Positions 26,392 through 36,484 of a DNA stretch of 64,000 bases are shown here, in pieces. Every line of letters starts with the position of its first letter. Position 1 is the stretch's first letter. The notes beneath the pieces are model-generated. The model made no database searches, was not told where the DNA came from, and saw only the letters and a program-made list of their open reading frames with translations. A program made the translations under genes and the position numbers. The stretch is from Microbacterium oleivorans (GTDB taxonomy: Bacteria > Actinomycetota > Actinomycetes > Actinomycetales > Microbacteriaceae): assembly GCF_013389665.1 (NCBI RefSeq), contig NZ_CP058316.1:2418001-2482000 (forward strand), read 5' to 3'.

Positions 26392-27315
26392 GTGCGACTC
26401 GACCGAGCCGTCGCGGCGTACCTGCGCCACATCTCGGTCGAGCGGGGCCTGTCGGCGCACACCGTGGCCGCGTACCGGCGTGATCTCGACGCCTACACGT
26501 CGTGGCTGGCGCAGCGCGGAATCGACGATGTCACCGCGGTGACCGCGGAGGTCGTCGCGCGTTTCGCCGAGGATGCCGCGTCGGCCGATCCACCGCCGGC
26601 GGCGACGTCGATCGCGCGGCTGCAGTCGTCGTTGCGCGGGCTGCACCGCTTCCTCGCACGTGAGGGGCTCGTCCCGGACGATCCGACGCAGCGCCTGACA
26701 CCTCCGAAGACGCCGCGCCGGCTGCCGAAGGCGCTGACGATCGACCAGGTGGAGCGCCTCCTGGATGCCGCGGGCCCGGCCCCCGGCGACACGGCCGAGA
26801 CCGACCTGGGCGGCCTCCGCGACCGAGCGCTGCTCGAACTGCTGTACGCGACGGGGGCCCGCGTCTCGGAGATCGTGCAGCTCGATGTCGACGACCTGGC
26901 CCGCGGCGATGTGCTGCGGGTGCGCGGAAAGGGTGCGAAGGAGCGCGTCGTGCCGGTGGGGTCGTACGCGCGGGCCTCGGTCGACGCGTACCTCGCCCGT
27001 GCCCGCCCGGAGCTCTCGCGGCGGGGGAGGGCGACGCCGCGGCTCTTCCTCGGGCTGCGCGGGGCGCCGCTGTCGAGACAGAGCGCATGGCTGGTCATCC
27101 AACAGGCGGCCGAGCGCGCGGGCCTGACCGCACACGTATCGCCCCACACGCTGCGGCACTCCTTCGCCACCCATCTGCTGCAGGGCGGCGCGGACGTCCG
27201 CGTCGTGCAGGAGCTCCTCGGCCACGCCTCGGTCGCGACGACGCAGATCTACACCCACGTCACGGTCGACGCGCTGCGCGAGATCTACGCCACCTCGCAT
27301 CCCCGCGCCCGCTGA
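26392..27315 (+). CDS. xerD: Site-specific tyrosine recombinase XerD
   Basis: Resolves chromosome dimers at dif with XerC and FtsK. 307 aa. N-terminal SAM-like domain ([20 protein letters not shown]), catalytic [16 protein letters not shown] (first Arg), [19 protein letters not shown] (His and Arg), [15 protein letters not shown] (second His and the Tyr nucleophile). GTG 26392 is one base after the Nudix stop; frames opening earlier lie inside that gene. It is the housekeeping recombinase, not a phage integrase, judging from its syntenic position. Confidence 0.95.
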   Translation: MRLDRAVAAYLRHISVERGLSAHTVAAYRRDLDAYTSWLAQRGIDDVTAVTAEVVARFAEDAASADPPPAATSIARLQSSLRGLHRFLAREGLVPDDPTQRLTPPKTPRRLPKALTIDQVERLLDAAGPAPGDTAETDLGGLRDRALLELLYATGARVSEIVQLDVDDLARGDVLRVRGKGAKERVVPVGSYARASVDAYLARARPELSRRGRATPRLFLGLRGAPLSRQSAWLVIQQAAERAGLTAHVSPHTLRHSFATHLLQGGADVRVVQELLGHASVATTQIYTHVTVDALREIYATSHPRAR

Positions 27316-27430
27316 GCGGGGCACGAGCCCCCGAGTCGGGCCTGGGCCCGCGGGGTCCGCCGCCGAGCCGGTCGATTTCTCCCGGCCCCGGACCCCGCCG
27401 CCCGCGACCGCGCCGCCGGATGATGGCGGC

Positions 27431-28060
27431 ATGTCCACCGCATCCGTCGCCCCCGGGCGCGCCGTCGCGCCCGGGCACGCCGTCGCGCCCGGAACGGCCG
27501 TCGCGATCGTGTGGGTCGTGGCGGGCGTCGTCGGGTGGGTGGTGTCGTTTCTGCTCTACCACGAGTACATCGGCCAGCTCACCGGGGCCGAGGCGATGAT
27601 CTCGTGCGACATCAGCCCGATCGTCACCTGCGGCCCGAACCTGTTGAGCCCCGGCGGTAATCTCCTCGGCTTCAGCAACTCGATCATCGGCATCGTGCTG
27701 TTCCCGGGAGCTGTGTTCGCGGGGGTCTCGTCGCTCGCGGCGCCGGCGGGCCTGCGGCGGTGGTACTGGCGGGTGTACGCGCTGTTCGTCGCGGCGGCCG
27801 TCGTGCTCGTCCACGTCTTCGCGTACCGCAGCGTGTTCGAGTACGGCTCGCTCTGCCCGTGGTGCATGGTCGTGTGGCTCGTGACGATCCCGCTGTTCTG
27901 GACGACCGCAGGATGGAGTCTGCGGGCCGGTATCTGGGGCCGCCGCGTCGAGAGCCTGGGCGCGGTGATCCTCGCGTGGACGCCGCTGATCGTCGTCCTC
28001 GACTACCTGGTGATCGCCGTCGCCGCGCAGCTGCGCCTCGACGTCCTCGGGAGTCTGTGA
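27431..28060 (+). CDS. Vitamin K epoxide reductase (VKOR) family membrane protein
   Basis: 209 aa with about five transmembrane helices. The redox centre CPWC is at residues 142-145, with the outer loop pair Cys59 and Cys67 (SCDISPIVTCGPN); both pairs are required in bacterial VKOR, which reoxidises DsbA-like thiol oxidases using quinone. No DsbA partner lies beside it. The N-terminus carries APG-AVAPG repeats from an 18-base tandem repeat (from 27460). ATG 27431 has only a poor ribosome site. The gene sits between xerD and parA, breaking the otherwise conserved order. Confidence 0.88.
   Translation: MSTASVAPGRAVAPGHAVAPGTAVAIVWVVAGVVGWVVSFLLYHEYIGQLTGAEAMISCDISPIVTCGPNLLSPGGNLLGFSNSIIGIVLFPGAVFAGVSSLAAPAGLRRWYWRVYALFVAAAVVLVHVFAYRSVFEYGSLCPWCMVVWLVTIPLFWTTAGWSLRAGIWGRRVESLGAVILAWTPLIVVLDYLVIAVAAQLRLDVLGSL
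27460..27507 (+). repeat. 18-bp tandem repeat in the VKOR N-terminus
   Basis: About 2.5 copies of CGCCGTCGCGCCCGGGCA, in frame, code for RAVAPGH-AVAPGT-AVA. The copies differ at a few positions only. Probably replication slippage in a tolerant cytoplasmic tail. Confidence 0.7.
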
Positions 28061-28261
28061 CACGCACCTCCGCAGCGGTGCGTCCGTCGCAGCGGCGGGG
28101 CTCGTGTCGTCGTCGGAGCCGTGCGACGCCTCACCGGCATCGGCGACCGGGCAGACGCAGCTCGGCGGGGTCCGCCGCCGGCGCCCCGCCGCGAGGAGTC
28201 ACGGCACGCGGTGCGTGCCTGTGCGAGAATCGATCGCACGCTACGGAAAGCAGGAGTCTCG

Positions 28262-29146
28262 GTGACGGACAAGTCGCGGAAGGCCGGGAAGGCCCCCACG
28301 GAAGACACCCCGATCGGACCCACCGGTCGGCCCTACCGAGGTTTCCCGACCCCGCCGAAGCTCGACGGTCACGGCCCGGCGCGGATCATCGCGCTGTGCA
28401 ACCAGAAGGGTGGCGTCGGCAAGACCACGACGACCATCAACCTGGCCGCCGCGCTCGCCGACTACGGGCGCAAGGTTCTCGCGGTCGACTTCGACCCGCA
28501 GGGTGCGCTCTCGGCGGGCCTCGGCATCGCGACCCACGACGTGCCCACCATCTACGACCTCCTGCTGGACACCAAGCGCGACCCGCGCGAGGTCATCGTC
28601 TCGACCTCGGTGCCCGGGCTCGACGTGATCCCCGCGAACATCGACCTGTCGGCCGCCGAGGTCCACCTCGTCAACGAGGTGGCGCGCGAGACGATCCTCT
28701 CGCGCGTGCTCCGCAACGTCGCCGCCGACTACGACGTGATCCTCGTCGACTGTCAGCCTTCACTCGGTCTGCTCACGGTCAATGCGCTCACCGCCAGCCA
28801 CGGCGTGCTGATCCCGCTCGAGTGCGAGTTCTTCGCCCTGCGCGGCGTGGCTCTGCTGATCGAGACGATCGACAAGGTGCGCGACCGGCTGAACCCGTCG
28901 ATCATGCTCGACGGCGTGCTCGCCACGATGTACGACCCCCGCACCCTGCACTCCCGCGAGGTGCTCGAGCGAGTGGTCGAGGCGTTCGGCGACGACGTGC
29001 TCGAGACCGTGATCGGCCGCACCGTGAAGTTCCCCGACGCGTCGGTCGCCGGCGTGCCGATCACCACCTTCGCGCCGGAGCACCAGGCCGCGCAGGCCTA
29101 TCTGCGCCTCGCGCGGGAGCTCGTCGCCCGTGGCGCCGTCGCCTGA
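28262..29146 (+). CDS. ParA/Soj family ATPase of the scpAB locus
   Basis: A 294-aa deviant-Walker ATPase: NQKGGVGKTTT at residues 47-57, DFDPQGALSAGLG, and VDCQPSLGLLTVNAL (Walker B). It is the second ParA of actinobacteria (mycobacterial Rv1708 position), found before scpA rather than in the oriC parAB operon. GTG 28262 has AGGAG 8 bases upstream; an earlier in-frame ATG at 28121 adds 47 residues of poor quality and is rejected. It overlaps scpA by 17 bases. Likely helps chromosome organisation, but its cargo is not known. Confidence 0.9.
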   Translation: MTDKSRKAGKAPTEDTPIGPTGRPYRGFPTPPKLDGHGPARIIALCNQKGGVGKTTTTINLAAALADYGRKVLAVDFDPQGALSAGLGIATHDVPTIYDLLLDTKRDPREVIVSTSVPGLDVIPANIDLSAAEVHLVNEVARETILSRVLRNVAADYDVILVDCQPSLGLLTVNALTASHGVLIPLECEFFALRGVALLIETIDKVRDRLNPSIMLDGVLATMYDPRTLHSREVLERVVEAFGDDVLETVIGRTVKFPDASVAGVPITTFAPEHQAAQAYLRLARELVARGAVA

Positions 29147-29981
29147 CGACACCGTCGATCCCGCCGCCGGCCGGCCCGCGGATGCCGCTGAGGCGGTCTC
29201 CGGCGACGGCTTCCGCGTCTCGCTGACCAACTTCGACGGCCCGTTCGACCTGCTGCTGAACCTGATCGGCAAGCACGAGCTCGACATCACCGAGGTGTCG
29301 CTCAGCAAGGTGACGGACGAGTTCATCGGCTATCTCCGCGGGCTCGAGCCCGAAGAGCTCGACGCGGCATCGGAGTTCCTCGTGGTGGCTGCAACCCTGC
29401 TCGACATGAAGGTCGCCGGGCTGCTGCCCCAGGGCGAGCTCATCGATGCCGAGTCGGTGGCGCTGCTCGAGGCTCGCGACCTGCTGTTCGCACGCCTGCT
29501 GCAGTACCGGGCGTTCAAGCAGGTGTCGAGCTGGTTCGCCGAGCGGGTCGTCGCCGAGGACCGCCGGCACACCCGCTCGGTGCGCCTCGACGAGAGGTAC
29601 CGGGCCGCGGCGCCCGAGCTCGTGTGGACTCTCACCCCCGACGACTTCGCGGCACTGGCGATGCTGGCCTTCGCGCCGAAGGAGATCCCCGTCGTGGGGC
29701 TGGATCACCTGCACGCGCCGCTCGTGTCGATCCGCGAGCAGGCGGCGATCGTCGTCACGCTGCTGCGCGGCGCGGGTACCCTGAACTTCCGAGACCTCGT
29801 CGCCGGTGTCGGCCAGCCCGGCATCGTCGTCGCCCGCTTCCTCGCCGTGCTGGAGCTCTACCGGCACGCGGCGCTGTCGTTCGAGCAGCTCGAGCCGCTC
29901 GGTGAGCTGACGCTGCGCTGGACCGCCGAGCGCTGGTCCGAGGAGAACCTCGCCACCCTGGGAGCCGACTATGACCGATGA
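29130..29981 (+). CDS. scpA: Segregation and condensation protein A
   Basis: Kleisin subunit that bridges SMC heads and binds ScpB. 283 aa. N-terminal FDGPFDLLLNLIGKHELDIT is the diagnostic SMC-neck binding helix; then EFLVVAATLLDMKVAGLLP; the C-terminal winged helix contains ELTLRWTAERWSEENL. GTG 29130 lies inside the parA end and the gene's own end overlaps scpB by 11 bases, so the three are tightly coupled. Confidence 0.96.
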   Translation: MAPSPDDTVDPAAGRPADAAEAVSGDGFRVSLTNFDGPFDLLLNLIGKHELDITEVSLSKVTDEFIGYLRGLEPEELDAASEFLVVAATLLDMKVAGLLPQGELIDAESVALLEARDLLFARLLQYRAFKQVSSWFAERVVAEDRRHTRSVRLDERYRAAAPELVWTLTPDDFAALAMLAFAPKEIPVVGLDHLHAPLVSIREQAAIVVTLLRGAGTLNFRDLVAGVGQPGIVVARFLAVLELYRHAALSFEQLEPLGELTLRWTAERWSEENLATLGADYDR

Positions 29982-30564
29982 TCCGACGCCCACCGTCGCC
30001 ACCCCGATCGCCGATGTCGCGCGGCGACTCGAGGCGATCCTGCTGGTGGTCGACGAGCCGCAGAGCCTGGTCGCGCTCGCCGCCGCCGTGGGCTCCCCGG
30101 TCGCCGCCGTGCGTCAGGCCGTCGCCGGCCTCGTCGCCGACTACGACGGCGACACCGGCGGCCCCCGCCGCGGCTTCGAGCTGCGCGAGGTCGGTGGGGG
30201 GTGGCGGCTGTACGTGCGCGGTGAGCACGACGCCCTCGTGAGCGAGTTCGTCAACACGCAGGCGCCGTCGAGGCTGTCGCAGGCCGCGCTCGAGACGCTC
30301 GCGGTCATCGCCTACAAGCAGCCGGTCTCGCGCGGTCAGGTCGCCTCGATCCGCGCGGTCAACGTCGACTCGGTGGTTCGGACGCTGCTCTCGCGCGGGC
30401 TGGTGACCGAGATGGGCAACGACGCCGAGACCGGCGCCATCCTGTACGGCACGACGGACGCGCTGCTGGTGAATCTGGGTATCAACTCGCTCGACGAGTT
30501 GCCGCCGATCTCGCCGTTGCTCGACGACGGCACCGAGGGTTTCGAGGGAGAGGGGATCCGATGA
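29971..30564 (+). CDS. scpB: Segregation and condensation protein B
   Basis: A 197-aa dimeric winged-helix partner of ScpA. Seen: LEAILLVVDEPQSLVALAAA, then SQAALETLAVIAYKQPVSRG, the most conserved block of the family, and LLSRGLVTEMG. It overlaps scpA by 11 bases and the next gene by 4 (ATGA). Confidence 0.95.
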   Translation: MTDDPTPTVATPIADVARRLEAILLVVDEPQSLVALAAAVGSPVAAVRQAVAGLVADYDGDTGGPRRGFELREVGGGWRLYVRGEHDALVSEFVNTQAPSRLSQAALETLAVIAYKQPVSRGQVASIRAVNVDSVVRTLLSRGLVTEMGNDAETGAILYGTTDALLVNLGINSLDELPPISPLLDDGTEGFEGEGIR

Positions 30565-31337
30565 CGGATGCCGAGGGCGTACGCCTGCAGAAGGTTCTGG
30601 CGAATGCGGGCGTGGCGTCGCGCCGCGTGTGCGAGGAGATGATCGTCGCGGGGCGGGTGCGCGTCAACGGCGTCACGGTGACCGAGCTCGGCAGTCGCAT
30701 CGACCCGGAGCGCGACATCGTCGACGTCGACGGCACCGCGGTGCAGCTGGATGCCACCAAGCGCTACGTGATGCTCAACAAGCCGACCGGCGTCGTCAGC
30801 TCGATGAAGGACGAGAAGGGGCGGGCCGACCTGCGGCAGTTCACCCAGGACTGGGACGAGCGCCTCTACAACGTCGGCCGGCTCGACGCCGAGACGAGCG
30901 GGCTGCTCGTGCTCACCAACGACGGCGAGCTCGCCCACGTGCTCGCCCATCCCTCGTTCGGCGTCACCAAGGTCTACATCGCCAAGGTGCGAGGCCGCGT
31001 CACCCCGCAGGTGATCGCGCGGCTGACGAAGGGCGTCGAGCTCGAGGACGGCCCGATCGCGGCCGACAAGGCGCGGCTGCTCGACACCTCCGGAGAGACG
31101 AGTCTGGTCGAGTTGACGCTGCACTCGGGCCGCAATCGCATCGTGCGCCGGATGATGGCGGAGGTCGGGCACCCGGTCATCGAGCTCGTCCGACGCCAGT
31201 TCGGTCCGCTGCACCTGGGAACCCTCCCGGCGGGGCGTGCCCGCGAGTTGACTACAGTGGAACGCGGTGCGCTGCTGACGCTCTCGCGCAGCGCCGACGG
31301 TGCCGCCGAGCACCCGACTTCTCCGGAGAACCCGTGA
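30561..31337 (+). CDS. rluB: rRNA pseudouridine synthase, RluB/RsuA family
   Basis: 258 aa. An S4 domain at the N-terminus (RLQKVLANAGVASRRVCEEM) precedes the catalytic block GRLDAETSGLLVLTNDGEL with its aspartate; HSGRNRIVRRMMAEVGHPV follows. It should convert a 23S uridine near the peptidyl transferase centre. ATG 30561; its stop overlaps the tyrA GTG. Position after scpAB matches mycobacterial Rv1711. Confidence 0.93.
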   Translation: MTDAEGVRLQKVLANAGVASRRVCEEMIVAGRVRVNGVTVTELGSRIDPERDIVDVDGTAVQLDATKRYVMLNKPTGVVSSMKDEKGRADLRQFTQDWDERLYNVGRLDAETSGLLVLTNDGELAHVLAHPSFGVTKVYIAKVRGRVTPQVIARLTKGVELEDGPIAADKARLLDTSGETSLVELTLHSGRNRIVRRMMAEVGHPVIELVRRQFGPLHLGTLPAGRARELTTVERGALLTLSRSADGAAEHPTSPENP

Positions 31338-32461
31338 CCGATTCCTCGCTCGATCCCGTGCGCCCCGGCCGTGCCGCGCGCACGGCCGGCACCGTGCGCA
31401 TCGTCGGTGCCGGTCTGCTCGGATCGAGCATCGGTCATGCTCTGCGCCTGCTCGGGGTCGATGTCGTGCTCGACGACGCTTCGCCCGCCCAGCTGCGCCT
31501 CGCCGTGGACTACGGCGCGGGACGCCTCGCCGCCGCGGACGATCGTCCGGCGCTGGTCGTCGTCGCCGTCCCGCCGGACGTCACCGCCGACGTCGTGGAG
31601 CGCGAGCTGCGGCAGCATCCGGAAGCCGTCGTGACGGATGTCGCGAGCGTCAAGCTGGAGCCCTACCTCGAGCTGCGCTCGCGCGGCGTCGACCTGGCCC
31701 ACTACATCGGGTCCCACCCGCTCGCCGGTCGCGAGCGTGGCGGCGCGATCTCCGCACGGGCGGACATCTTCGTGGGACGGCCGTGGGTCGTCTGCCGCGA
31801 CGACGAGACGCTCGCCGCCGACCTCGCCGTGGTCGAGGGGCTGGCGCTCGACCTCGGTGCGATGCCGTTGGAGATGACCCCTCAGGAGCACGACGAGGCT
31901 GTGGCGCTGACCTCGCACGTGCCGCAGCTGGTCGCGAGCCTGCTGGCCGGCCGATTCGTCGCGGCACCCGAGGGATCGCTGCGGTTGACCGGCCAGGGCG
32001 TGCGCGACACCACCCGTATCGCCGCGTCCGCTCCGGAGCTGTGGGTGCAGATCCTCGGTGCGAACGCCGCGCCCGTCGCCGCCGTGCTCGATGAGCTGGC
32101 CCACGATCTGCGCGCTGTAGCGGGGGCACTGCGCGCACCGGCCGCCCCCGGTGCCCGCCGCACGCTGGCCGACACGATCCGGCGCGGCAACGAGGGGGTC
32201 GAGCGACTCCCGGGCAAGCACGGTCAGAACCGCCGGTTCGAGCAGGTCGTCGTCCGTGTCGACGACACGCCGGGTCAGCTCGGCCGCCTGTTCGGCGACC
32301 TCGGCGAGCTCGAGGTCAATGTCGAGGACTTCCGACTCGAGCACTCCCCGGGCGCCCAGTTCGGTCTGGCCGAGCTGAGCGTGGTGCCGAGCGTCGTCCA
32401 CCATGCCGTCGCCGGGCTCGAGGAGCGCGGCTGGAAGATCGCGAGCGTGCCCCGTGCCTGA
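31334..32461 (+). CDS. tyrA: Prephenate dehydrogenase with C-terminal ACT domain
   Basis: Oxidatively decarboxylates prephenate to 4-hydroxyphenylpyruvate for tyrosine synthesis. 375 aa. N-terminal NAD-binding [32 protein letters not shown], and [18 protein letters not shown] with the family histidines. The last ~75 residues ([20 protein letters not shown] onward) form an ACT domain, suggesting feedback control by tyrosine. GTG 31334 overlaps the rluB stop. The frame stays open far upstream, inside rluB, and that part is rejected. Confidence 0.93.
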   Translation: MTDSSLDPVRPGRAARTAGTVRIVGAGLLGSSIGHALRLLGVDVVLDDASPAQLRLAVDYGAGRLAAADDRPALVVVAVPPDVTADVVERELRQHPEAVVTDVASVKLEPYLELRSRGVDLAHYIGSHPLAGRERGGAISARADIFVGRPWVVCRDDETLAADLAVVEGLALDLGAMPLEMTPQEHDEAVALTSHVPQLVASLLAGRFVAAPEGSLRLTGQGVRDTTRIAASAPELWVQILGANAAPVAAVLDELAHDLRAVAGALRAPAAPGARRTLADTIRRGNEGVERLPGKHGQNRRFEQVVVRVDDTPGQLGRLFGDLGELEVNVEDFRLEHSPGAQFGLAELSVVPSVVHHAVAGLEERGWKIASVPRA

Positions 32462-33155
32462 CACCGTGACCACCCCCGACCCCGTCCAGCCCGCGACCGT
32501 CGCGATCGACGGCCCGGCCGGTAGCGGCAAATCGAGCGTCTCGAAGCAGGTGGCGCGGATGCTGGGATACGGCTTCCTCGACACCGGCGCGGCCTATCGT
32601 GCGCTCGCCTGGCACGTGCTCGCGCGCGGTGACGACACCGCCGACGCGGATGCCGTGACCGGTGCGCTCGACACGTTCGACTACGCCATCTCGCTCGATC
32701 CGGATGATCACTGGGTGCGCGTGGGTGACACGTTCGTGACCGCCGAGATCCGCGAGCCACGCGTCACGGCAGCCGTGAGCGGCGTCGCCCGGGTGTCGCG
32801 TGCGCGCGAGCACGTCACCGCGCTGTTCCGCGCGCTGGTTGCCGCATCGGGGGTTCCCGGTGTCGTGGTCGAGGGACGCGACATCACGACGGTGGTCTTC
32901 CCCGACGCGCCGGTGCGCATCCTGCTCACCGCCGCTCCCGAGGTGCGCGCCGCGCGCCGCAGCGCCGAGCTGACGGGGGAGGATGCCGCCGCTGTCGCGG
33001 AGGCGCTGCACCGCCGGGATGCTTCGGACGCGCAGGTCGTCGACTTCCTCACCGCCGCTCCCGGCGTGGTGGTCGTCGACTCGACCGACTTGGACTTCGA
33101 TCGGACCGTGGACGCCGTCATCGACGTCGTGCGCACCGCGACAGGAGAGAACTGA
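32454..33155 (+). CDS. cmk: Cytidylate kinase
   Basis: Phosphorylates CMP and dCMP. 233 aa from GTG 32454, which overlaps the tyrA end by 8 bases; GTG 32466 is the alternative start. Seen: P-loop GPAGSGKS at 20-27, [33 protein letters not shown] and the lid [10 protein letters not shown]. One base of overlap (TGATG) joins it to der. The cmk-der pair is universal in this phylum. Confidence 0.95.
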   Translation: MPDTVTTPDPVQPATVAIDGPAGSGKSSVSKQVARMLGYGFLDTGAAYRALAWHVLARGDDTADADAVTGALDTFDYAISLDPDDHWVRVGDTFVTAEIREPRVTAAVSGVARVSRAREHVTALFRALVAASGVPGVVVEGRDITTVVFPDAPVRILLTAAPEVRAARRSAELTGEDAAAVAEALHRRDASDAQVVDFLTAAPGVVVVDSTDLDFDRTVDAVIDVVRTATGEN

Positions 33156-34681
33156 TGGCTACGACCGACGACGAGTACGAGGGTCGCCCCGACCAGATCG
33201 AGGAGAAGCTCGCGAACCTCGACGAGGAGCTCGCCGAGCAGCGGGCGGCGGCGCTTCGGGCGACGCTGGCCGATTACGAGCTCGACGACGAAGACGCTCA
33301 GCTCCTTGCAGGGCTGACCGCGGGCGGCGAGGCCGTCGAGGTGCTGCCGGCGCTGCCGGTCGTCGCGATCGTCGGACGCCCGAACGTCGGCAAGTCCGCC
33401 CTCGTGAACCGCATCCTGGGTCGGCGCGAAGCCGTCGTCGAGGACACCCCGGGTGTCACGCGCGACCGCGTCAGCTACAAGGCCGAGTGGATGGACCGTC
33501 GCTTCACGCTCGTCGACACCGGCGGGTGGGAGCCGGACGCGCGCGGCATCGATCGCTCCGTCGCGGCGCAGGCCGAGGTCGCGATCGACCTCGCCGACGT
33601 GGTGATGTTCGTCGTCGACGCCATGGTCGGAGCCACGGCGACCGATGAGGCCGTGGTGCGGTTGCTGCGCAAGTCCGACAAGCCGGTCTTCCTCGTCGCG
33701 AACAAGATCGACGATGCTCGCCAGGAGCCCGAGGCCGCTGCTCTCTGGAACCTCGGTCTCGGGGAGCCGCACCCGGTGTCGGCCATCCACGGTCGTGGTG
33801 TGGCCGACCTGCTCGACGAGATCATGAAGGTGCTGCCGGAGGTCTCGGCCGTCGCGAAGAACGAGCTCGGCGGTCCTCGCCGGGTCGCGATCCTGGGTCG
33901 TCCGAACGTCGGAAAGTCGTCGCTGCTGAACAAGGCGGCGGGCGAGGAGCGCGTGGTCGTCAACGACCTCGCGGGCACCACCCGCGATCCCGTCGACGAG
34001 GTCGTGGAGCTCGGCGGCAAGCTCTGGCGCCTCGTCGACACCGCCGGCATCCGCCGCCGGGTGCACCTGCAGCAGGGCGCCGATTTCTACGCATCGCTGC
34101 GTACGTCCGCCGCGCTCGAGAAGGCCGAGGTCGCCGTCGTCGTGCTCGATGTGACCGAGACGATCAGCGTGCAGGACCTCAACATCATCGACCTGGTGCT
34201 CGAATCCGGACGCGCGCTCGTGCTCGCGTTCAACAAGTGGGACCGCCTGAACGACACCGACATGGACAACGCCGATCGCCGGCGATACCTCGAGCGGGAG
34301 ATCGAGCAGGACCTCGCGCACGTGACCTGGGCGCCGCGCGTGAACCTGTCCGCGCGCACCGGGCGCCACCTCGACAAGCTCGTGCCCGCACTCGAGACGG
34401 CGCTGCAGTCGTGGGACCAGCGCATTCCGACCGGAAAGTTCAACGCGTTCCTCGCAGAACTCGTGGCCGAGCACCCGCACCCGCTGCGCGGGGGCAAGCA
34501 GCCGCGCATCCTGTTCGGAACGCAGGCGTCGACGCGCCCGCCCACATTCGTGCTCTTCACCACCGGGTTCCTCGACCCGGGGTACCGTCGCTTCATCCAG
34601 CGGCGCCTGCGCGAGATCTTCGGCTTCGAGGGCACGCCGATCGTCACCAACATGCGGGTACGCGAGAAGCGCCAGCGCTGA
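33155..34681 (+). CDS. der: Ribosome-assembly GTPase Der (EngA)
   Basis: A 508-aa double GTPase for 50S subunit maturation. First P-loop GRPNVGKS at 74-81, second at 248-255, each followed by its own switch and NKxD motifs (VANKIDD and AFNKWDRL). A C-terminal KH-like domain ends in [17 protein letters not shown]. About 60 acidic, glutamate-rich residues precede the first domain, usual in actinobacterial Der. AGGAGAG lies just before ATG 33155. Last gene of the block. Confidence 0.97.
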   Translation: MATTDDEYEGRPDQIEEKLANLDEELAEQRAAALRATLADYELDDEDAQLLAGLTAGGEAVEVLPALPVVAIVGRPNVGKSALVNRILGRREAVVEDTPGVTRDRVSYKAEWMDRRFTLVDTGGWEPDARGIDRSVAAQAEVAIDLADVVMFVVDAMVGATATDEAVVRLLRKSDKPVFLVANKIDDARQEPEAAALWNLGLGEPHPVSAIHGRGVADLLDEIMKVLPEVSAVAKNELGGPRRVAILGRPNVGKSSLLNKAAGEERVVVNDLAGTTRDPVDEVVELGGKLWRLVDTAGIRRRVHLQQGADFYASLRTSAALEKAEVAVVVLDVTETISVQDLNIIDLVLESGRALVLAFNKWDRLNDTDMDNADRRRYLEREIEQDLAHVTWAPRVNLSARTGRHLDKLVPALETALQSWDQRIPTGKFNAFLAELVAEHPHPLRGGKQPRILFGTQASTRPPTFVLFTTGFLDPGYRRFIQRRLREIFGFEGTPIVTNMRVREKRQR

Positions 34682-34687
34682 AGCGCG

Positions 34688-34748
34688 GCGGTGGCGAGGA
34701 TTGCCACCGCACCGATGGCCGCGGCTCCGGAGATCGGATGCCGCGGCC
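34688..34748 (+). terminator. Hairpins after der
   Basis: GCGGTGGC (34688) pairs with GCCACCGC (34703), and GGCCGCGGC (34717) pairs with GCCGCGGCC (34740). Neither has a T tract, so termination may depend on Rho or on structure alone. The rest of the 250-base gap to the convergent HNH gene shows no gene. Confidence 0.5.
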
Positions 34749-34931
34749 GTCGGCGTTTCCGGGCCGCTGCTCGGGCTCGGCGCTGGTGTGCGTGTGCGTG
34801 GGCGCGCAAACCACCGTGGCGCGGTGGGTGGGCGCAGCAGTCGCGGGGCGCTCGGAGCCGTGGCGTCGAGATCGAGGCGCGGTAGCGGGCTTCCACAGGC
34901 ACGTGCGGGATCAGGCCGCGCGCGTTCGGGC

Positions 34932-36374
34932 TCAGAACGGGGGTGGTTCGAGCCGGCCGGGCGGTTCGCCCGGTGGTTTCTCCCCGGGTGGTTTCTCCCC
35001 GGGTGATTTCTCCCCGGGTTGTTTCTCCCTTGGTGGGGTGAGCGGTGGTGGCTGCTCTGCCGGGAAGCCCGCGGCGGGTGTGAAGGTGACGAGGGGTGGT
35101 GGTGCGTTGTCGCGGTAGGTGCGTCCGGTGGGTGAGGTCCAGACGAGGGTTCCGCCGGGGAGTTGTCTGACTCGCCATCGGGTGTGGTGTTTGGTGTCGT
35201 GGTGTCGTTTGCAGAGGTTGGCGAGGTTGCAGATGTGGGTGGGTCCGCCTTCGGATGCGGCGATGGTGTGGTCGTTTTCACAGCGGATGGCGGGTTGCCG
35301 GCATCCGGGGAACCGGCAGTGCCGGTCCCGGGCACGGAGGAGCCGTTTCATCGCCGCAGTCGGCGTATAGGTGTCGCATTCCAGGACGGTGCCGGTGACG
35401 GGGTGGGTGAGGAGCCGGTCCCAGGACGTGTTCTCGCCCGCGAGGACCCGTGCGGTGGCGGCGTCGATGGGGGCTCGGCCGACGAGGTCAGCGGGGTGCT
35501 CGTCCTGCCCTGCGAGGGTGAGCGCTGAGACCACGACCTGCACCTTCGCGCGGATCGCGCCGAGGGTCCCGTTGCCGTCTCCGGTGTCGGTGGGGTCCAG
35601 GCTGGGTGTTCCGGCGAGGAGGAGGTCGGAGAACACGTCCGCGCGGACCTGATCGATCGTGCGCGCGTCGCCCACGAACGACGAGCCCGGCGGGTCGATC
35701 GGCTCGGTCGCACCCGCCCGGTCTCTGGCGTGGACGATCTCCCGGGCCTGTTGGGTGAGGCGATCCACGATCCCCTCCGCGATCACGGTCGGTACGGTCG
35801 CGACGAGGTCCGACATCCCGTCCACCCCGGGCTGCACCCGAACGCAACGTCCCGCTGCTGCTTCCCGGTGGCGTTCGGTGAACGTCCGCGGGTGCAACCG
35901 TTCGGCGAGCATCCGCAGACGCTCCCGCACCCGGTTCGGGGTCTCACCCTCACAGGCCACGATGGCCTGCCGTTCGAACTCGCCCCGCACCTCACCCGGC
36001 ACGATCGCCCCGGCATCCTGGATCACCAGCACGTGCCCGCGAACGAGGCGGCCGTCCTCCCACGCGGACATGGTCGCGGGGTAGTTCTCCACCAGGTCCT
36101 GGGCGTCATCGATCCGGCGTTGCAGGGTGCGGTCGGTGGCGACGAATACCCCCGCCAACTCCGCGGCGATCGACCGCAACGCCATCTCGTGGGCTTTCAC
36201 CCGCTCGGACGCGCCGGCGGCCTGCTTCTCGGCGAGTTGCCCGGCTGCGGCGAGGACCCGGACCTCGCGGATCTGCCCGAACCGCACAGCATCCTTCGCG
36301 GCCCCGGCGTCTCCGACGAGCGCGGCCAGCGCGGCGACGTCTCCGTCGCTGCCATACCCCACACTCGAATGCAT
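34932..36374 (-). CDS. DUF222 / HNH endonuclease domain protein (13E12 repeat family)
   Basis: 480 aa. Residues 1 to about 330 form the DUF222 domain. The HNH motif follows: RFPGCRQPAIRCENDHTIAA, then GGPTHICNLANLCKRHHDTK, with the zinc-type cysteines and the HNH residues in place. These proteins occur in many copies in actinobacteria and are called 13E12 repeat family in M. tuberculosis; the biological role is unsettled. The C-terminus is a PGEK-P repeat from four 15-bp DNA repeats. A near-consensus LexA box overlaps the start codon and CATGAT lies 6 bases before ATG 36374, suggesting a leaderless, damage-inducible gene. Confidence 0.9.
   Translation of the reverse strand: MHSSVGYGSDGDVAALAALVGDAGAAKDAVRFGQIREVRVLAAAGQLAEKQAAGASERVKAHEMALRSIAAELAGVFVATDRTLQRRIDDAQDLVENYPATMSAWEDGRLVRGHVLVIQDAGAIVPGEVRGEFERQAIVACEGETPNRVRERLRMLAERLHPRTFTERHREAAAGRCVRVQPGVDGMSDLVATVPTVIAEGIVDRLTQQAREIVHARDRAGATEPIDPPGSSFVGDARTIDQVRADVFSDLLLAGTPSLDPTDTGDGNGTLGAIRAKVQVVVSALTLAGQDEHPADLVGRAPIDAATARVLAGENTSWDRLLTHPVTGTVLECDTYTPTAAMKRLLRARDRHCRFPGCRQPAIRCENDHTIAASEGGPTHICNLANLCKRHHDTKHHTRWRVRQLPGGTLVWTSPTGRTYRDNAPPPLVTFTPAAGFPAEQPPPLTPPREKQPGEKSPGEKPPGEKPPGEPPGRLEPPPF
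34972..35031 (-). repeat. Four 15-bp tandem repeats in the HNH gene 3' end
   Basis: GGTGGTTTCTCCCCG occurs exactly at 34972 and 34987, with one change at 35002 and a few at 35017. In frame it codes for PGEKPP-type units near the C-terminus of the DUF222/HNH protein. Confidence 0.9.
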
Positions 36375-36380
36375 GTTCGA
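36365..36380. promoter_or_regulatory. Putative LexA (SOS) box over the HNH gene start
   Basis: TCGAATGCATGTTCGA matches the actinobacterial SOS box TCGAAC-N4-GTTCGA at 11 of 12 defined positions. It contains the ATG of the HNH gene (36372-36374, minus strand), so LexA bound here would block both transcription start and initiation. Confidence 0.6.
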
Positions 36381-36484
36381 ATCATGTCACGGACCTCCGA
36401 CATCGACCCGGATCGAGGTCGGGCTTCCGACGGGATCGGCGCGAGTCGCTGCGCACCGCAACACGCATCGCGCCAGGACCCGAC

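Noticed and set aside
26392..27315. Tyrosine recombinase as a phage or island integrase
   Set aside because: Length, motifs and its place after pyrG-Nudix identify the housekeeping XerD; no attachment repeats or phage genes surround it.
34682..34931. Possible small gene between der and the HNH gene
   Set aside because: Open frames here have no ribosome site, skewed Arg/Gly composition and include the hairpins; I see no gene.
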